A DNA stretch of 14,777 bases. Origin: an uncultured Collinsella sp. (GTDB lineage Bacteria > Actinomycetota > Coriobacteriia > Coriobacteriales > Coriobacteriaceae). The notes below the pieces were generated by a model that did no database searches, was not told the origin of the DNA, and worked only from the letters and a program-made list of their open reading frames with translations. Both the position numbers and the translations under genes were made by a program. Location of the stretch: NCBI GenBank assembly GCA_900546085.1, contig URBS01000044.1, positions 1-14,777 of the forward strand, written 5' to 3'. Of this stretch, positions 1-7,971 are shown piece by piece; the stretch's first letter is position 1; each line of letters starts with the position of its first letter.

Positions 1-1
1 C

Positions 2-1243
2 TTAGAGGTCCTCGCGCCAGAAGGGCATGCTCATGCAGCGCGGGCCGCCGCGGCCGCGGGAGAGCTCGGCGGAGGGCACGACGAGAAGGTCCAGGCCCTC
101 CTTGTACAGCACGTCGTTGGTGACGGTGTTGCGGGCGTAGACGCAGATCTTGCCGGGCTCGACGCACAGGGTGTTGGAGCCGTCGTTCCACTGCTCGCGG
201 GAGGCCGCGATCGGGTCGCCGCCGCCGCAGGGGATCAGCTTGACCTGGTCGACGCCGGTGGCGTCCTCCAGGACGTGCTCGAGGGTGTCCTCGATCAGGC
301 GGATGTTGACCTCGCCCGGGTTCTTGCCGGCGGTCAGCTCGTAGACGCGCAGGGTGCCCATGATGGCGGGGTGGATCGTGAACTTATCGACGTCGATCTG
401 GGTGAAGACCGTGTCGAGGTGCATGAAGGCGCGCGAGACCGGGATGTCGAAGGCCAGGATGCGCTCGACCTTGGAGTCGGAGTTCCAGAAGATGTTCTGG
501 GCCATGACGTCGATGGCGGCCGCCTGGGTGCGCTGGGAGATGCCGACGGCGAGGGTCTTCTCGTTGATGTTCAGCACGTCGCCGCCCTCGGTGTGGAACT
601 GGCAGTCGCGGCGGAAGTACAGGGAGACGTCCTTGTAGTCGGGGTGGTACTTGAAGACGTACTTGCCGTACAGGGTCTCGCGGTTGCGGGTGACCGAGTA
701 CATGCGGTTGAGGTTGACGCCCTCGCCGACGACCGCGAACGGGTCGCGGGTGAAGTAGAGGTTGGGCATCGGGTCGATGATCAGGTCGGACTCGGACTCG
801 GAGTTGACCAGGGAGTCGAGGGTCGTGGACGCCGTGAGGGGCATGTCGATCTCGGCCTTGGTCATGCCGGCCATGGTCTTCTTGACGAACTCGAGGTTGT
901 CCTCGATGGAGTCCAGCTTCTCGCGGACGATCTGCGGCATGTGCTGGCCGCGGATGCCTGCCTCGGCGATGTACTGGTCGGTGAACTCGGCGCGGGCGCC
1001 GGGGACCTGGTCGAACACCTCTGCGACGAGGTTCTCGAGGTAGAGCACCTCCACGCCCTGGTCCCTCAGGATCTGGGCGAAGGTGTCGTGCTCCTGCTGC
1101 GCGACCTCCAGGAACGGGACGTCGTCGAACAGGAGTCGCTCGAGCTCGTCGGGCGGCAGGTTGAGGAGCTCGTCGCCGGGACGGTGCAGGCAGACCTTCC
1201 TGAGCTTGCCGATCTCGGAAGGCACGTGCAGACCTTTCGTCAT
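2..1243 (-). CDS. arcA: Arginine deiminase
   Basis: Hydrolyses L-arginine to citrulline and ammonia, the first step of the arginine deiminase pathway, which yields ATP through carbamate kinase and counters acid. The 413-residue protein has the family's usual length and guanidino-group-modifying fold motifs: FTRDPF at 164-169, HTEGGD at 217-222, HLD at 275-277 (catalytic His275), GGGD at 340-343, and the C-terminal GRGGPRCMSMP with the nucleophile Cys403. The gene is complete; its TAA stop lies at the very edge of the window, so any arcB or arcC partner would be to the left and is not visible. The ribosome binding site is odd: AGGAGG sits only 2 bases before the ATG, with a second purine stretch (AAAGG) further upstream; no alternative in-frame ATG is close. 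Third codon positions are almost all G or C, as expected for a highly expressed gene. Confidence 0.97.
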   Translation of the reverse strand: MTKGLHVPSEIGKLRKVCLHRPGDELLNLPPDELERLLFDDVPFLEVAQQEHDTFAQILRDQGVEVLYLENLVAEVFDQVPGARAEFTDQYIAEAGIRGQHMPQIVREKLDSIEDNLEFVKKTMAGMTKAEIDMPLTASTTLDSLVNSESESDLIIDPMPNLYFTRDPFAVVGEGVNLNRMYSVTRNRETLYGKYVFKYHPDYKDVSLYFRRDCQFHTEGGDVLNINEKTLAVGISQRTQAAAIDVMAQNIFWNSDSKVERILAFDIPVSRAFMHLDTVFTQIDVDKFTIHPAIMGTLRVYELTAGKNPGEVNIRLIEDTLEHVLEDATGVDQVKLIPCGGGDPIAASREQWNDGSNTLCVEPGKICVYARNTVTNDVLYKEGLDLLVVPSAELSRGRGGPRCMSMPFWREDL

Positions 1244-1259
1244 GGCCTCCTACCTTTCT

Positions 1260-1308
1260 TTCGGGCCTTTCGGCCGAATCTCTCAGCACCCTTCCGTAAC
1301 GGGTGCTG
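1260..1308 (-). promoter_or_regulatory. Paired hairpins in the arcA 5' leader
   Basis: Two inverted repeats lie just before the arcA ribosome binding site. The outer one is a perfect 8-bp stem (CAGCACCC at 1284-1291 with GGGTGCTG at 1301-1308, 9-base loop). The inner one (1260-1278) is GGCC/GGCC extended by three pairs past one bulged base, with a TTTC loop. Neither is followed by a U-tract in the arcA direction, so they are not simple terminators. They could be an operator, an attenuator or an mRNA-stabilising leader; the sequence does not decide. Confidence 0.5.
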
Positions 1309-1768
1309 CTTGCTGACAGCTCTAGTTATATCCAAATATCACCCGCAATTCCACCTCGCCCCCGAACGGTCAACAAAGTTCGATGAACGGTATATCGAAT
1401 ATGATTCCCCCATAATGCACTTCGGCGTTCTAAAGTAGCTTTTCTAAGGTAAATGCTCTTTTTTCTTAAAAATCATTCGCAATTACAACTCCAATCTTTC
1501 GATTAAGAATTGCATATCTAAAACGGTTTTATGTATATAAATGACGCTTGTTCGTGTTTCTGTCTGTATTCGATGATATTCAGCTACCTATCATTCTTAT
1601 TCACACATACTCACCAGTTGAGTGAGGATATAGACCGTTTTTCACAACGCGAAGGGCGTCAGCTCTATGGCTTGTCAGCGTAAGAAGTAGGTAAAGATAC
1701 CGTTCACGCGATACGTCCGTGCCATAGGTCGACTAAATTGAGACAATAGTGAATAGTGTTAGGCAACC
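1309..1768. promoter_or_regulatory. A+T-rich divergent control region of arcA and ppk
   Basis: This stretch separates two divergently read genes and is far richer in A+T than its surroundings, especially 1440-1640. It must contain both promoters. On the minus strand a TATAAC hexamer lies near 1325-1330 without a convincing -35 partner. On the plus strand TTGTCA (1672-1677) is followed after 17 bases by a poor -10 (AGATAC, 1695-1700). A perfect 6-bp inverted repeat, TTCGAT and ATCGAA at 1379-1384 and 1394-1399, could be a regulator site. I find no credible small gene or RNA in it. Confidence 0.45.
1379..1399. promoter_or_regulatory. Inverted repeat, candidate operator upstream of arcA
   Basis: TTCGAT and ATCGAA form a perfect 6-bp inverted repeat with a 9-base spacer, so half-site centres are about 15 bp apart, a layout used by many dimeric regulators. 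It lies about 140 bases before the arcA start. No regulator can be named from the sequence. Confidence 0.3.
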
Positions 1769-1783
1769 GTCCCCCACGGGGAC
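1769..1783 (+). promoter_or_regulatory. Small hairpin just upstream of the ppk start
   Basis: GTCCCC, a CAC loop and GGGGAC form a perfect 6-bp stem ending 11 bases before the ATG at 1795. The 3' arm includes GGGGA, one of the few Shine-Dalgarno-like stretches for ppk, so folding could mask it. A role in translation control is inference. Confidence 0.35.
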
Positions 1784-1794
1784 TGAACGGACAG

Positions 1795-4203
1795 ATGCAT
1801 ATGCCGAGCAAAATCGAAAAAAAGCAAGCCGCTGCAAAGCTGCGTAAGCCGCCGCGCGACTTCTCGTACACGCAGAACCGAGAGCTCAGCTGGCTGCGCT
1901 TTGACAACCGTGTGCTTGACGAAGCCTTCGACGAGACCGTTCCGCTGTTCGAGCGGCTAAAGTTCGTGTCGATTTTCGAGTCTAACCTCGATGAGTTTCT
2001 CATGGTGCGCGTGGGCGGCCTGTCCGATCTGGCAGAGCTCAAAAAACAGCCTGTCGACAACAAGAGCAATATGACCGCCTCCGAACAGGTCGATGCTGTC
2101 ATGGCCGAAATGCCCGGGCTCCTTACCCGATGGGAGTCCATCTTTAAGAGCATCGAGGGCAAGCTCGACACCCTGGGCGTTCACCGCGCCCGCATCGATT
2201 CGCTTACGCCCGAGGAGCGCACCTTTGTAACCCGTTACTTCCAGGCCTACGTGTCGCCGGTCATCTCACCGCTGGTGATTGACCCGCGCCACCCCTTCCC
2301 TAACCTGCGCAACGGCGCACTCTACCTGGCCTGCGGCCTGGACGGCGTCACCGACGAGGAGAGTCTGCTGGGCCTTATCGAGATTCCCACCTCGATGAAC
2401 CGCGTGGTCGAGATCCCCTCGCCCACCGGCACCTACTCCTACATCTTGCTCGAGGACGTCATCCTCGCCTGCCTGGACAGCTGCTTTGGCTCCTATAAGC
2501 CGCTCGACCGCGCGCTCATCCGCGTCACCCGCAACGCCGACATCGACCCGGACGGCGAGGGCGTCGAGGAGGAAGAGGACTACCGCCAGCACATGAAGCG
2601 CATCCTCAAGAAGCGCCTACGTCTGCAGCCGGTAGTGCTCGCGGTCTCGGGGTCGCTCGAGAAGGCGACGCTCAAGACCATCCGCAAGGCGCTCGAGCTT
2701 TCGCGCCGCTCTGTCTTTACCTGCGATATCCCGCTCGACCTGGGCTACGTCTTTGGCATTGAGAGCAAGATTCCCGAGCACCTGCGCAACGAGCTGCTCT
2801 TTACGCCGTTTAAGCCGCAGCCCAACCCCACCATCGATATGACCCGCTCCATCCGCGAGCAGGTACTTCAGCACGACAAGCTGCTCTTTTATCCCTATGA
2901 GGCCATGAACCCCTTCCTGGATCTGGTGCACGAGGCCGCCTACGACCCCGAGTGCATCTCACTGCGCATCACGCTCTACCGCGTGGCCAAGCAGAGCCGC
3001 CTGTGCGAGTCACTGATCGATGCCGCCGAGAACGGCAAAGAGGTCACGGTGCTCATGGAGCTCCGCGCGCGCTTTGACGAGCAGAACAACATCGAGTGGG
3101 CCGAGCGCCTGGAAGAGGCCGGCTGCACCGTCATCTACGGCTCCGAGGGCTTTAAGTGCCACTCCAAGATCTGCCAGCTCACCTATCGCGAGGGCATGGC
3201 GCTAACGCGCCTGACGCTGCTGGGCACCGGCAACTTTAACGAGAAGACGGCCAAACTCTACAGCGACTTTATGCTCATGACCGCTCACCCCGGCATCGGC
3301 GAGGACGCCAACCTGTTCTTCCGCAACCTGTCGCTGGGCAACCTGCGCGGCGATTACCGCTTCCTGGGTGTGGCGCCCGTCGGACTGAAACCGCTCATCA
3401 TGCGCGGGCTTGACCGCGAGATCCAGCGCGCCCTCGCCGGCGAGCCCGCCCGCGTGTTCTTTAAACTCAACTCGCTCACCGACCGCGAGGTCATCGACAA
3501 GATCGCCGAGGCATCGTGCGCAGGAGTCCGCGTGGACATGATCATCCGCGGCATCTCGTGCCTCAAGCCGGGCGTTCCTGGCAAGACCGAGAACGTGCAT
3601 GTCCGTTCTATCGTCGGACGCTTTTTGGAGCATGCGCGCGTTTACGCCTTTGGCGTGGACTCGGACATGATCTATCTGAGCTCGGCCGACATGATGACGC
3701 GCAACACCGAGCACCGCGTGGAGATCGCCTTCCCCGTGCTCGACCCCACCTGCCGCGCCCTGGTGCACGAGTACATGAGCATGCAGCTGCGCGACAACGT
3801 GAAGGCCCGCAGCCTCACGAGCGACGGCACCTGGGTCCCCGTGGAGCGCGCAGAGGGTGAGAAACCCTTCAACTCGCAGGAAGCCCTGCTGGAGCGTGCC
3901 TACCGCAACGCCGAGGCCGCGCCCGAGCCCGTCATTGAGGCAAAGCCCGCCCCTGCTCCTAAGCCGCAGCCGGCCACACCCGAGGTTCAGAAGGTCCAGG
4001 CGACCGTCATTGAGCCCGAGCCCGCACCTGCACCTCAGCCCGAGCCGCAGGCAGCTAAGCCCGCACCCGAGACGAGCACCCGTCGCGATAAGCCCGCCGG
4101 CAAGACCAAGGCCATTGAGCGCCATCGCCCCGGTCGTGTGCGCATGGGCCTGGGCCTGATCGGCCTGGGTCTTAAGACGCTCATTACCGGCAAGACGAAA
4201 TAG
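1795..4203 (+). CDS. ppk: Polyphosphate kinase 1 with Pro/Ala/Glu-rich C-terminal extension
   Basis: Reversibly transfers the terminal phosphate of ATP to inorganic polyphosphate. Read from ATG 1795 it is 802 residues. The N-terminal domain opens with a typical NRELSWLRFDNRVLDEA block. The two phospholipase-D-like C domains carry both family histidines: His456 (CHSKICQLT, the phosphorylated residue) and His613 (LEHARVYAFG), 157 residues apart as in E. coli PPK (His435 and His592). The core ends near residue 705; the remaining ~95 residues are a Pro/Ala/Glu linker with two related blocks (from residues 713 and 738), a basic stretch and a Gly/Leu/Ile-rich tail, which is unusual. The start is uncertain: GTG 1756 is in frame but would place the 1769-1783 hairpin inside the gene, and ATG 1801 is also possible; none has a strong ribosome binding site. 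It is divergent from arcA and ends in its own terminator. Confidence 0.97.
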   Translation: MHMPSKIEKKQAAAKLRKPPRDFSYTQNRELSWLRFDNRVLDEAFDETVPLFERLKFVSIFESNLDEFLMVRVGGLSDLAELKKQPVDNKSNMTASEQVDAVMAEMPGLLTRWESIFKSIEGKLDTLGVHRARIDSLTPEERTFVTRYFQAYVSPVISPLVIDPRHPFPNLRNGALYLACGLDGVTDEESLLGLIEIPTSMNRVVEIPSPTGTYSYILLEDVILACLDSCFGSYKPLDRALIRVTRNADIDPDGEGVEEEEDYRQHMKRILKKRLRLQPVVLAVSGSLEKATLKTIRKALELSRRSVFTCDIPLDLGYVFGIESKIPEHLRNELLFTPFKPQPNPTIDMTRSIREQVLQHDKLLFYPYEAMNPFLDLVHEAAYDPECISLRITLYRVAKQSRLCESLIDAAENGKEVTVLMELRARFDEQNNIEWAERLEEAGCTVIYGSEGFKCHSKICQLTYREGMALTRLTLLGTGNFNEKTAKLYSDFMLMTAHPGIGEDANLFFRNLSLGNLRGDYRFLGVAPVGLKPLIMRGLDREIQRALAGEPARVFFKLNSLTDREVIDKIAEASCAGVRVDMIIRGISCLKPGVPGKTENVHVRSIVGRFLEHARVYAFGVDSDMIYLSSADMMTRNTEHRVEIAFPVLDPTCRALVHEYMSMQLRDNVKARSLTSDGTWVPVERAEGEKPFNSQEALLERAYRNAEAAPEPVIEAKPAPAPKPQPATPEVQKVQATVIEPEPAPAPQPEPQAAKPAPETSTRRDKPAGKTKAIERHRPGRVRMGLGLIGLGLKTLITGKTK

Positions 4204-4205
4204 TC

Positions 4206-4230
4206 GTTTGTAGAAGCAGTTTGTAGAAGC
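4206..4230 (+). repeat. Tandem duplication of 13 bases after ppk
   Basis: GTTTGTAGAAGC occurs at 4206-4217 and again at 4219-4230, a head-to-tail repeat starting two bases after the ppk stop codon. The second copy runs into the 5' arm of the ppk terminator. It looks like a slippage duplication with no evident function. Confidence 0.7.
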
Positions 4231-4270
4231 GCCCCGCATTTGAGGAAAGCCTCGGATGCGGGGCGCTTTT
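4229..4270 (+). terminator. Intrinsic terminator of ppk
   Basis: An 11-bp perfect stem (GCGCCCCGCAT at 4229-4239 with ATGCGGGGCGC at 4256-4266) encloses a second small GAGG/CCTC stem and is followed by TTTT. It lies 25 bases after the ppk stop and isolates ppk from the next gene. Confidence 0.92.
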
Positions 4271-4316
4271 CCCTGCTACCATGGTGCGAGCAACAACACG
4301 AATGACAGGCAGGGAT

Positions 4317-5630
4317 ATGAAGCTCACTATAGAATCGATGACCTACGGCGCCGACGGGCTGGCGCACGCCGACAACGGCAAGGCCGTCTTTGTGCAGGGC
4401 GCCGTGGCAGGCGACACCGTCGAGGCCGAGGTCGTACAGGACGGCAAGTCGTTCATGCGCGCCCGCACGACCGAGATTCTGGAGCCGAGCCCCGATCGCA
4501 TTCAGCCCCCCTGCCCCTTCGTTGGCATCTGCGGCGGTTGTTCGTGGGGCAATCTCTCACGCACGGCACAGCTCGCCGCCAAGGAGCAAAACCTGCGCTC
4601 CACGCTCGAGCGCATCGGCAAGTTCGCTCCTGAGCAGGTCGATGAGTTGGTACAGCCCATCTGCCACACCAAGGACGACTGGGGCTACCGCAATAAAATC
4701 GAGCTCGAACCGACCGTCGTCAACGGTCGCGTGCGCCTTGGCATGCACGGTGTCGACCCCAGCAAAATCGTGACCGTCGATGCGTGCCCGCTGTTCGATA
4801 AGCGCTTCCCGAAGGCGCTCAAATCGGTCGTCGGCGCACTCAACTATCTAAGCGGCAGCCATGACTTGGGACTCGAACGCGTGGGCATTCGTGCATCGCG
4901 CCGTACCAAGGCACTCGAGGTCGCACTCTGGACGCCCACAGGCTCTTTTCCGCGCTCGCAGGTCTCCCGCGTGCTGGCGGACGCCGCTCATCCCACGAGC
5001 ATCGTGCGCGTGATGAGCAAGGGCGAAAAGAAGGCCCGCCGTGTCTCCAAGGTCGAAATGCTCGCCGGAGAGGGCTCATGGACCGAGAATATCGCCGAGG
5101 GTCAGATGCGCTTGTCTGCCCCGTCTTTTTTCCAGGTCAACACCAAGGGCGCCGAGATTTTGATCGAGCTTGTCATGGAAGCGCTCGACCCGCAGGAAGA
5201 CGAGCTTGCCGTGGACCTGTACTGCGGTGCCGGCACCTTTACCCTGCCGCTCGCCCGCCGCTGCGACTTTGTCGCCGCCGTCGAGGCCTACGGCCCCGCC
5301 GTACGCGATCTACGCCGTAACTTGGAGATCAACAAGCTCGATAACGTCGACGTCATTGGCGGAGACGCGGTGCGCGAGTTCCCCGACCAGGATGCCGACG
5401 TCTTGGTGGTCGACCCGCCGCGCGCAGGCCTCGCCCCCGAGGCGATCGACCTTATCGCCAGCACGAGTGCTCGCGATGTCGCCTACGTGAGCTGCGACCC
5501 CGCCACCCTGGCGCGCGATCTCAAACGCTTTGTCGAAGAAGGCACCTTCTCCCCCGTCAAGATCACGCCGGTCGACCTGTTCCCGCAAACCTTCCACTGC
5601 GAGACCGTCGTCCACCTTAGGCGCAACTAG
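4317..5630 (+). CDS. rlmD: Fe-S cluster 23S rRNA (uracil-5-)-methyltransferase, RlmD/RlmCD type
   Basis: S-adenosylmethionine-dependent enzyme predicted to make 5-methyluridine in 23S rRNA. The 437-residue protein has an N-terminal TRAM domain (about 1-55), four cysteines spaced for a [4Fe-4S] cluster (Cys66, Cys72, Cys75, Cys157), and a C-terminal Rossmann methyltransferase domain: DLYCGAGTF at 300-308 (SAM site), DPPRAGL from Asp366, SCDPATL with nucleophile Cys393, and the closing FHCETVVHL with the base Glu429. ATG 4317 is preferred because it has an AGGCAGGGA purine stretch just upstream and starts the TRAM domain directly. ATG 4281 is in frame but begins 11 bases after the ppk terminator with no ribosome binding site. 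The exact target (U1939, U747 or both) cannot be read from sequence; tRNA-specific TrmA lacks the TRAM and Fe-S parts. Confidence 0.93.
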   Translation: MKLTIESMTYGADGLAHADNGKAVFVQGAVAGDTVEAEVVQDGKSFMRARTTEILEPSPDRIQPPCPFVGICGGCSWGNLSRTAQLAAKEQNLRSTLERIGKFAPEQVDELVQPICHTKDDWGYRNKIELEPTVVNGRVRLGMHGVDPSKIVTVDACPLFDKRFPKALKSVVGALNYLSGSHDLGLERVGIRASRRTKALEVALWTPTGSFPRSQVSRVLADAAHPTSIVRVMSKGEKKARRVSKVEMLAGEGSWTENIAEGQMRLSAPSFFQVNTKGAEILIELVMEALDPQEDELAVDLYCGAGTFTLPLARRCDFVAAVEAYGPAVRDLRRNLEINKLDNVDVIGGDAVREFPDQDADVLVVDPPRAGLAPEAIDLIASTSARDVAYVSCDPATLARDLKRFVEEGTFSPVKITPVDLFPQTFHCETVVHLRRN

Positions 5631-5736
5631 TCACTCAATCATTGCTCAGAAAAATCATTGGGAAATCGAGCGTGGCAAGCGGAGGTCTTCGGGGTATAAG
5701 ACGGCTAATTGTATGCCGCCTATGAAAGGAACCCTC

Positions 5737-6279
5737 ATGCCCAGCGTTGCCGTTCTCGCCGCCGATGGCTTTGAAACTATTGAATGCTTGACCATGGTCG
5801 ATGTCATGCGTCGCGGCGGTGTGCGTGCCACGCTCGTCTCGATTATGCCCACACGTGAGGTCGTAAGCTCGCTGCAGATCCCCGTGACCTGCGATGCGCT
5901 CTTTGATGAGATCAACTTTGACGAGTACGACTGCGTCGTGCTGCCCGGCGGCTTGCCCGGTGCCACCAACCTGCGTGCCGATCAGCGCGTCTGCGACGTG
6001 GTCTGCGAGTTCGCCGCGACCAAGCACGTTGCCGCCATCTGCGCCGCCCCGTTTATCCTGGGCGAGCTCGACCTACTCGAGGGGCGCCACGCCACGTGCT
6101 TCCCTGGCTTTGAGAAAAGCTTCCCCGAAGGCGCCTATACCGGCGAGAAGGTTACGCAAGACGGCAACATCATCACCGCCAGCGGCATGGCCCAGTCGCT
6201 CCCCTTTGCGCTTGAGCTGCTGCGCACGCTCGCCGGCGACAAGGCCGTCGAGAAGGTCGCCGAGGGCATTCAGCTATGA
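5737..6279 (+). CDS. DJ-1/PfpI (YajL-like) family protein
   Basis: 180-residue single-domain protein of the DJ-1/ThiJ/PfpI superfamily, close in size and motifs to DJ-1 and YajL. Visible are DGFETIE at 10-16 (Glu16 matches DJ-1 Glu18), VLPGGLPGATNLR, and the elbow AAICAAP with reactive Cys102, the equivalent of Cys106. Family members act in carbonyl and oxidative stress protection; some are called deglycases, which is disputed, so the function here is not settled. An AAAGGA site 6 bases before ATG 5737 fixes the start; the frame is open further upstream but without homology. A 106-base gap separates it from the methyltransferase gene, with a TATAAG at 5695-5700 that might be a -10 element but no good -35. 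Its stop overlaps the maf start in ATGA, so the two are translationally coupled. Confidence 0.93.
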   Translation: MPSVAVLAADGFETIECLTMVDVMRRGGVRATLVSIMPTREVVSSLQIPVTCDALFDEINFDEYDCVVLPGGLPGATNLRADQRVCDVVCEFAATKHVAAICAAPFILGELDLLEGRHATCFPGFEKSFPEGAYTGEKVTQDGNIITASGMAQSLPFALELLRTLAGDKAVEKVAEGIQL

Positions 6280-6857
6280 TTTTGGCTTCGCAATCACCGC
6301 GCCGCATCGAGTTGATGCGCGAGGCGGGCTATGACATTCGCGTGATTCCCGCAGATATCGACGAAACGCCTTTTGATGGCGAAGCTCCGCTTACACTCGT
6401 CGAGCGCTTGGCGCGTGCCAAAGCCGCCGCCGTTGCCGCCGAGCATGCCGAGCCCAACGAACTGACCGTCGCGGCCGATACTATTGTCACCTTTGACGGC
6501 CAAATTTTGGGCAAGCCGGCAGACGGGGACGAGGCGCGCACCATGCTCCGCGAGCTTTCGGGCCGCACGCACCAGGTCGCAACCGGCGTCTGCATCGTTA
6601 AAGCCGGCGACGCTACAGCTCCGCATGCCGCCGAGAGCCTGTCGTTTGTCGATGTGACCGACGTGACGTTCTATGAGCTTACCGAAGAGCAGATCGAGCG
6701 CTATGTTGCCTCGGGTGAGCCCATGGACAAGGCCGGCGCCTACGGCATTCAGGGCACAGGAGGACGCATGCTCGTGCATGATATATCGGGCGACTTCTAT
6801 AACGTGGTGGGCTTGCCCATCGCTCGCGTCGCACGCGCGATTCAAAAACTCTCGTAA
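6276..6857 (+). CDS. maf: Maf nucleotide pyrophosphatase (dTTP/UTP type)
   Basis: Predicted nucleoside triphosphate pyrophosphatase that hydrolyses non-canonical or excess nucleotides (dTTP, UTP and modified forms); the family was named for septum-formation inhibition in Bacillus. The 193-residue length is typical. Motifs seen: ASQSPRR at 4-10 (phosphate-binding loop), VAADTIV with Asp69, LGKP with Lys80, HQVATGV at 99-105, and DKAGAYGIQG at 151-160. The start overlaps the stop of the DJ-1 gene by 4 bases, and no separate ribosome binding site is evident, so translation probably depends on the upstream gene. It is followed after 8 bases by a hairpin terminator. Confidence 0.95.
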   Translation: MILASQSPRRIELMREAGYDIRVIPADIDETPFDGEAPLTLVERLARAKAAAVAAEHAEPNELTVAADTIVTFDGQILGKPADGDEARTMLRELSGRTHQVATGVCIVKAGDATAPHAAESLSFVDVTDVTFYELTEEQIERYVASGEPMDKAGAYGIQGTGGRMLVHDISGDFYNVVGLPIARVARAIQKLS

Positions 6858-6865
6858 TTGCATCT

Positions 6866-6897
6866 GGCGCTGGGTATCCCCCAGCGCCTACAATTTT
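6866..6897 (+). terminator. Probable terminator after maf
   Basis: A perfect 9-bp stem (GGCGCTGGG at 6866-6874 with CCCAGCGCC at 6880-6888, 5-base loop) is followed by TACAATTTT. The U-tract is interrupted, so termination may be partial and the next gene may receive read-through. Confidence 0.7.
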
Positions 6898-6918
6898 GCC
6901 GTACCGTACGGATCCCGA

Positions 6919-6935
6919 CCGGGCATAAGGCCCGG
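6919..6935 (+). promoter_or_regulatory. Hairpin in the leader of the P1 peptidase gene
   Basis: CCGGGC and GCCCGG pair with a 5-base loop (ATAAG), ending 12 bases before the ribosome binding site of the next gene. An 8-base palindrome CCGTACGG lies upstream at 6904-6911. No clear promoter hexamers are present in the gap. Role unknown. Confidence 0.35.
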
Positions 6936-6957
6936 CGGAAAACCGATAGGAGAACAC

Positions 6958-7959
6958 ATGGACACACTGCTCGAAGCCATCGATGTTTGCAATGTCGATG
7001 GCTTTTGCTTTGGCAACTATACGGACGAGGAGGCTGGCACCGGCTGCACCGTAATCGTGGCGCCCGAGGGTGCCACCGGTGGCGTTGACGTACGTGGTGG
7101 CGCCCCCGCTTCGCGTGAGACCGACCTGCTGCGTCCCGAAAACACCGTCGATAAGGTCCACGCCGTCTGCCTTTCGGGCGGATCGGCCTTTGGCCTCGAG
7201 GCTGCAAGCGGCGTGGCCCGCGAACTCGAGAGCCGCGGCATTGGTCTGCCCGTCGGCCCCACGCAGGTGCCCATCGTGTGCTCCAGCTGTATCTTCGACC
7301 TTGCCTTTGGCGACCCCACCGTTCGCCCCGACATTGAGGCCGGCATCGCCGCCGTGCGCGAGGCGCTCGACCACACCCCCACCAAGCTCGAACAGGGCAA
7401 CGTAGGCGTCGGCACGGGCGCTACCGTGGGTAAGCTCATGGGCCCCGCCACCTGCATGAAGGCCGGCCTTGGCGCTGCCGCCGTGGCGCTCGGCCCCATC
7501 AAGGTGGGCGCCGTGGTCTCGGTCAACGCCTGCGGCAACGTTGTCGACCCCTTCACCGGCGAGTGGGTCGCCGGTATGCGTGCCGCAGCCGATAGCGACC
7601 AGATCGTCGACATGGAACTCGCAGCCTTTGCCGCCGCCGGATCCATGCAGATGCCGCTCGACCGCACCAACACCACCATCAGCTGCATCGTCACCAACGT
7701 GGAACTCACTAAGGCACAAGCCACCAAGGTCTCTCAGATGGCCGCAGACGCCTACGCACACGCCATCCGTCCCACGCACACTACCAACGATGGCGACACC
7801 ATCTACACCCTCGCCAGCGGCAAACTGGGCGCCCAGGCAAGCGCCGTCGTTCCCCTAGACCTGCTGGGCATGCTCGCCGTAAGGGCTTTGCAAACCGCCA
7901 TCGTAAACGGAGCCAAAACCGCCAAAACCTCCCACGGCATCCCCGGCGCCGCGAAGTAA
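6958..7959 (+). CDS. P1 family (DmpA/NylC-like) N-terminal-nucleophile hydrolase
   Basis: 333-residue member of peptidase family S58/P1, which includes the aminopeptidase DmpA, beta-aminopeptidase BapA and nylon-oligomer hydrolase NylC. These proteins cut themselves once and expose a Ser or Thr as nucleophile. Here the site is NTTI at 238-241, predicting cleavage between Asn238 and Thr239. The surrounding block, with CIVTNVELT after the nucleophile and then HTTNDGDTIYTL, resembles NylC as I remember it. Upstream family motifs are TGCTVIVAPEGATGGVDVRGG, CLSGGSAFGLEAASG and GNVGVGTGATVGK. There is no signal peptide, so it is cytoplasmic. AGGAG lies 5 bases before ATG 6958. The natural substrate (peptide, beta-peptide or other amide) cannot be read from sequence. 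Confidence 0.92.
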   Translation: MDTLLEAIDVCNVDGFCFGNYTDEEAGTGCTVIVAPEGATGGVDVRGGAPASRETDLLRPENTVDKVHAVCLSGGSAFGLEAASGVARELESRGIGLPVGPTQVPIVCSSCIFDLAFGDPTVRPDIEAGIAAVREALDHTPTKLEQGNVGVGTGATVGKLMGPATCMKAGLGAAAVALGPIKVGAVVSVNACGNVVDPFTGEWVAGMRAAADSDQIVDMELAAFAAAGSMQMPLDRTNTTISCIVTNVELTKAQATKVSQMAADAYAHAIRPTHTTNDGDTIYTLASGKLGAQASAVVPLDLLGMLAVRALQTAIVNGAKTAKTSHGIPGAAK

Positions 7960-7971
7960 ACTAGCTCGTCC

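Noticed and set aside
275..1438. Long open plus-strand frame opposite arcA
   Set aside because: It is the antisense of a gene with strong G/C third positions; the translation is a low-complexity Val/Leu/Asp/Gly mix with no motif.
1590..1650. Pho-box-like TTCAC repeats upstream of ppk
   Set aside because: Copies of TCAC are spaced 10 bases and poorly matched rather than forming the regular 11-base repeats of actinobacterial PhoP sites.
1756..1794. GTG 1756 as the ppk start
   Set aside because: It would code through the 1769-1783 hairpin, the extra 13 residues show no family similarity, and no ribosome binding site precedes it.
4281..4316. ATG 4281 as the start of the RNA methyltransferase
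   Set aside because: It lies 11 bases after the ppk terminator T-run without a ribosome binding site; the TRAM domain begins at ATG 4317.
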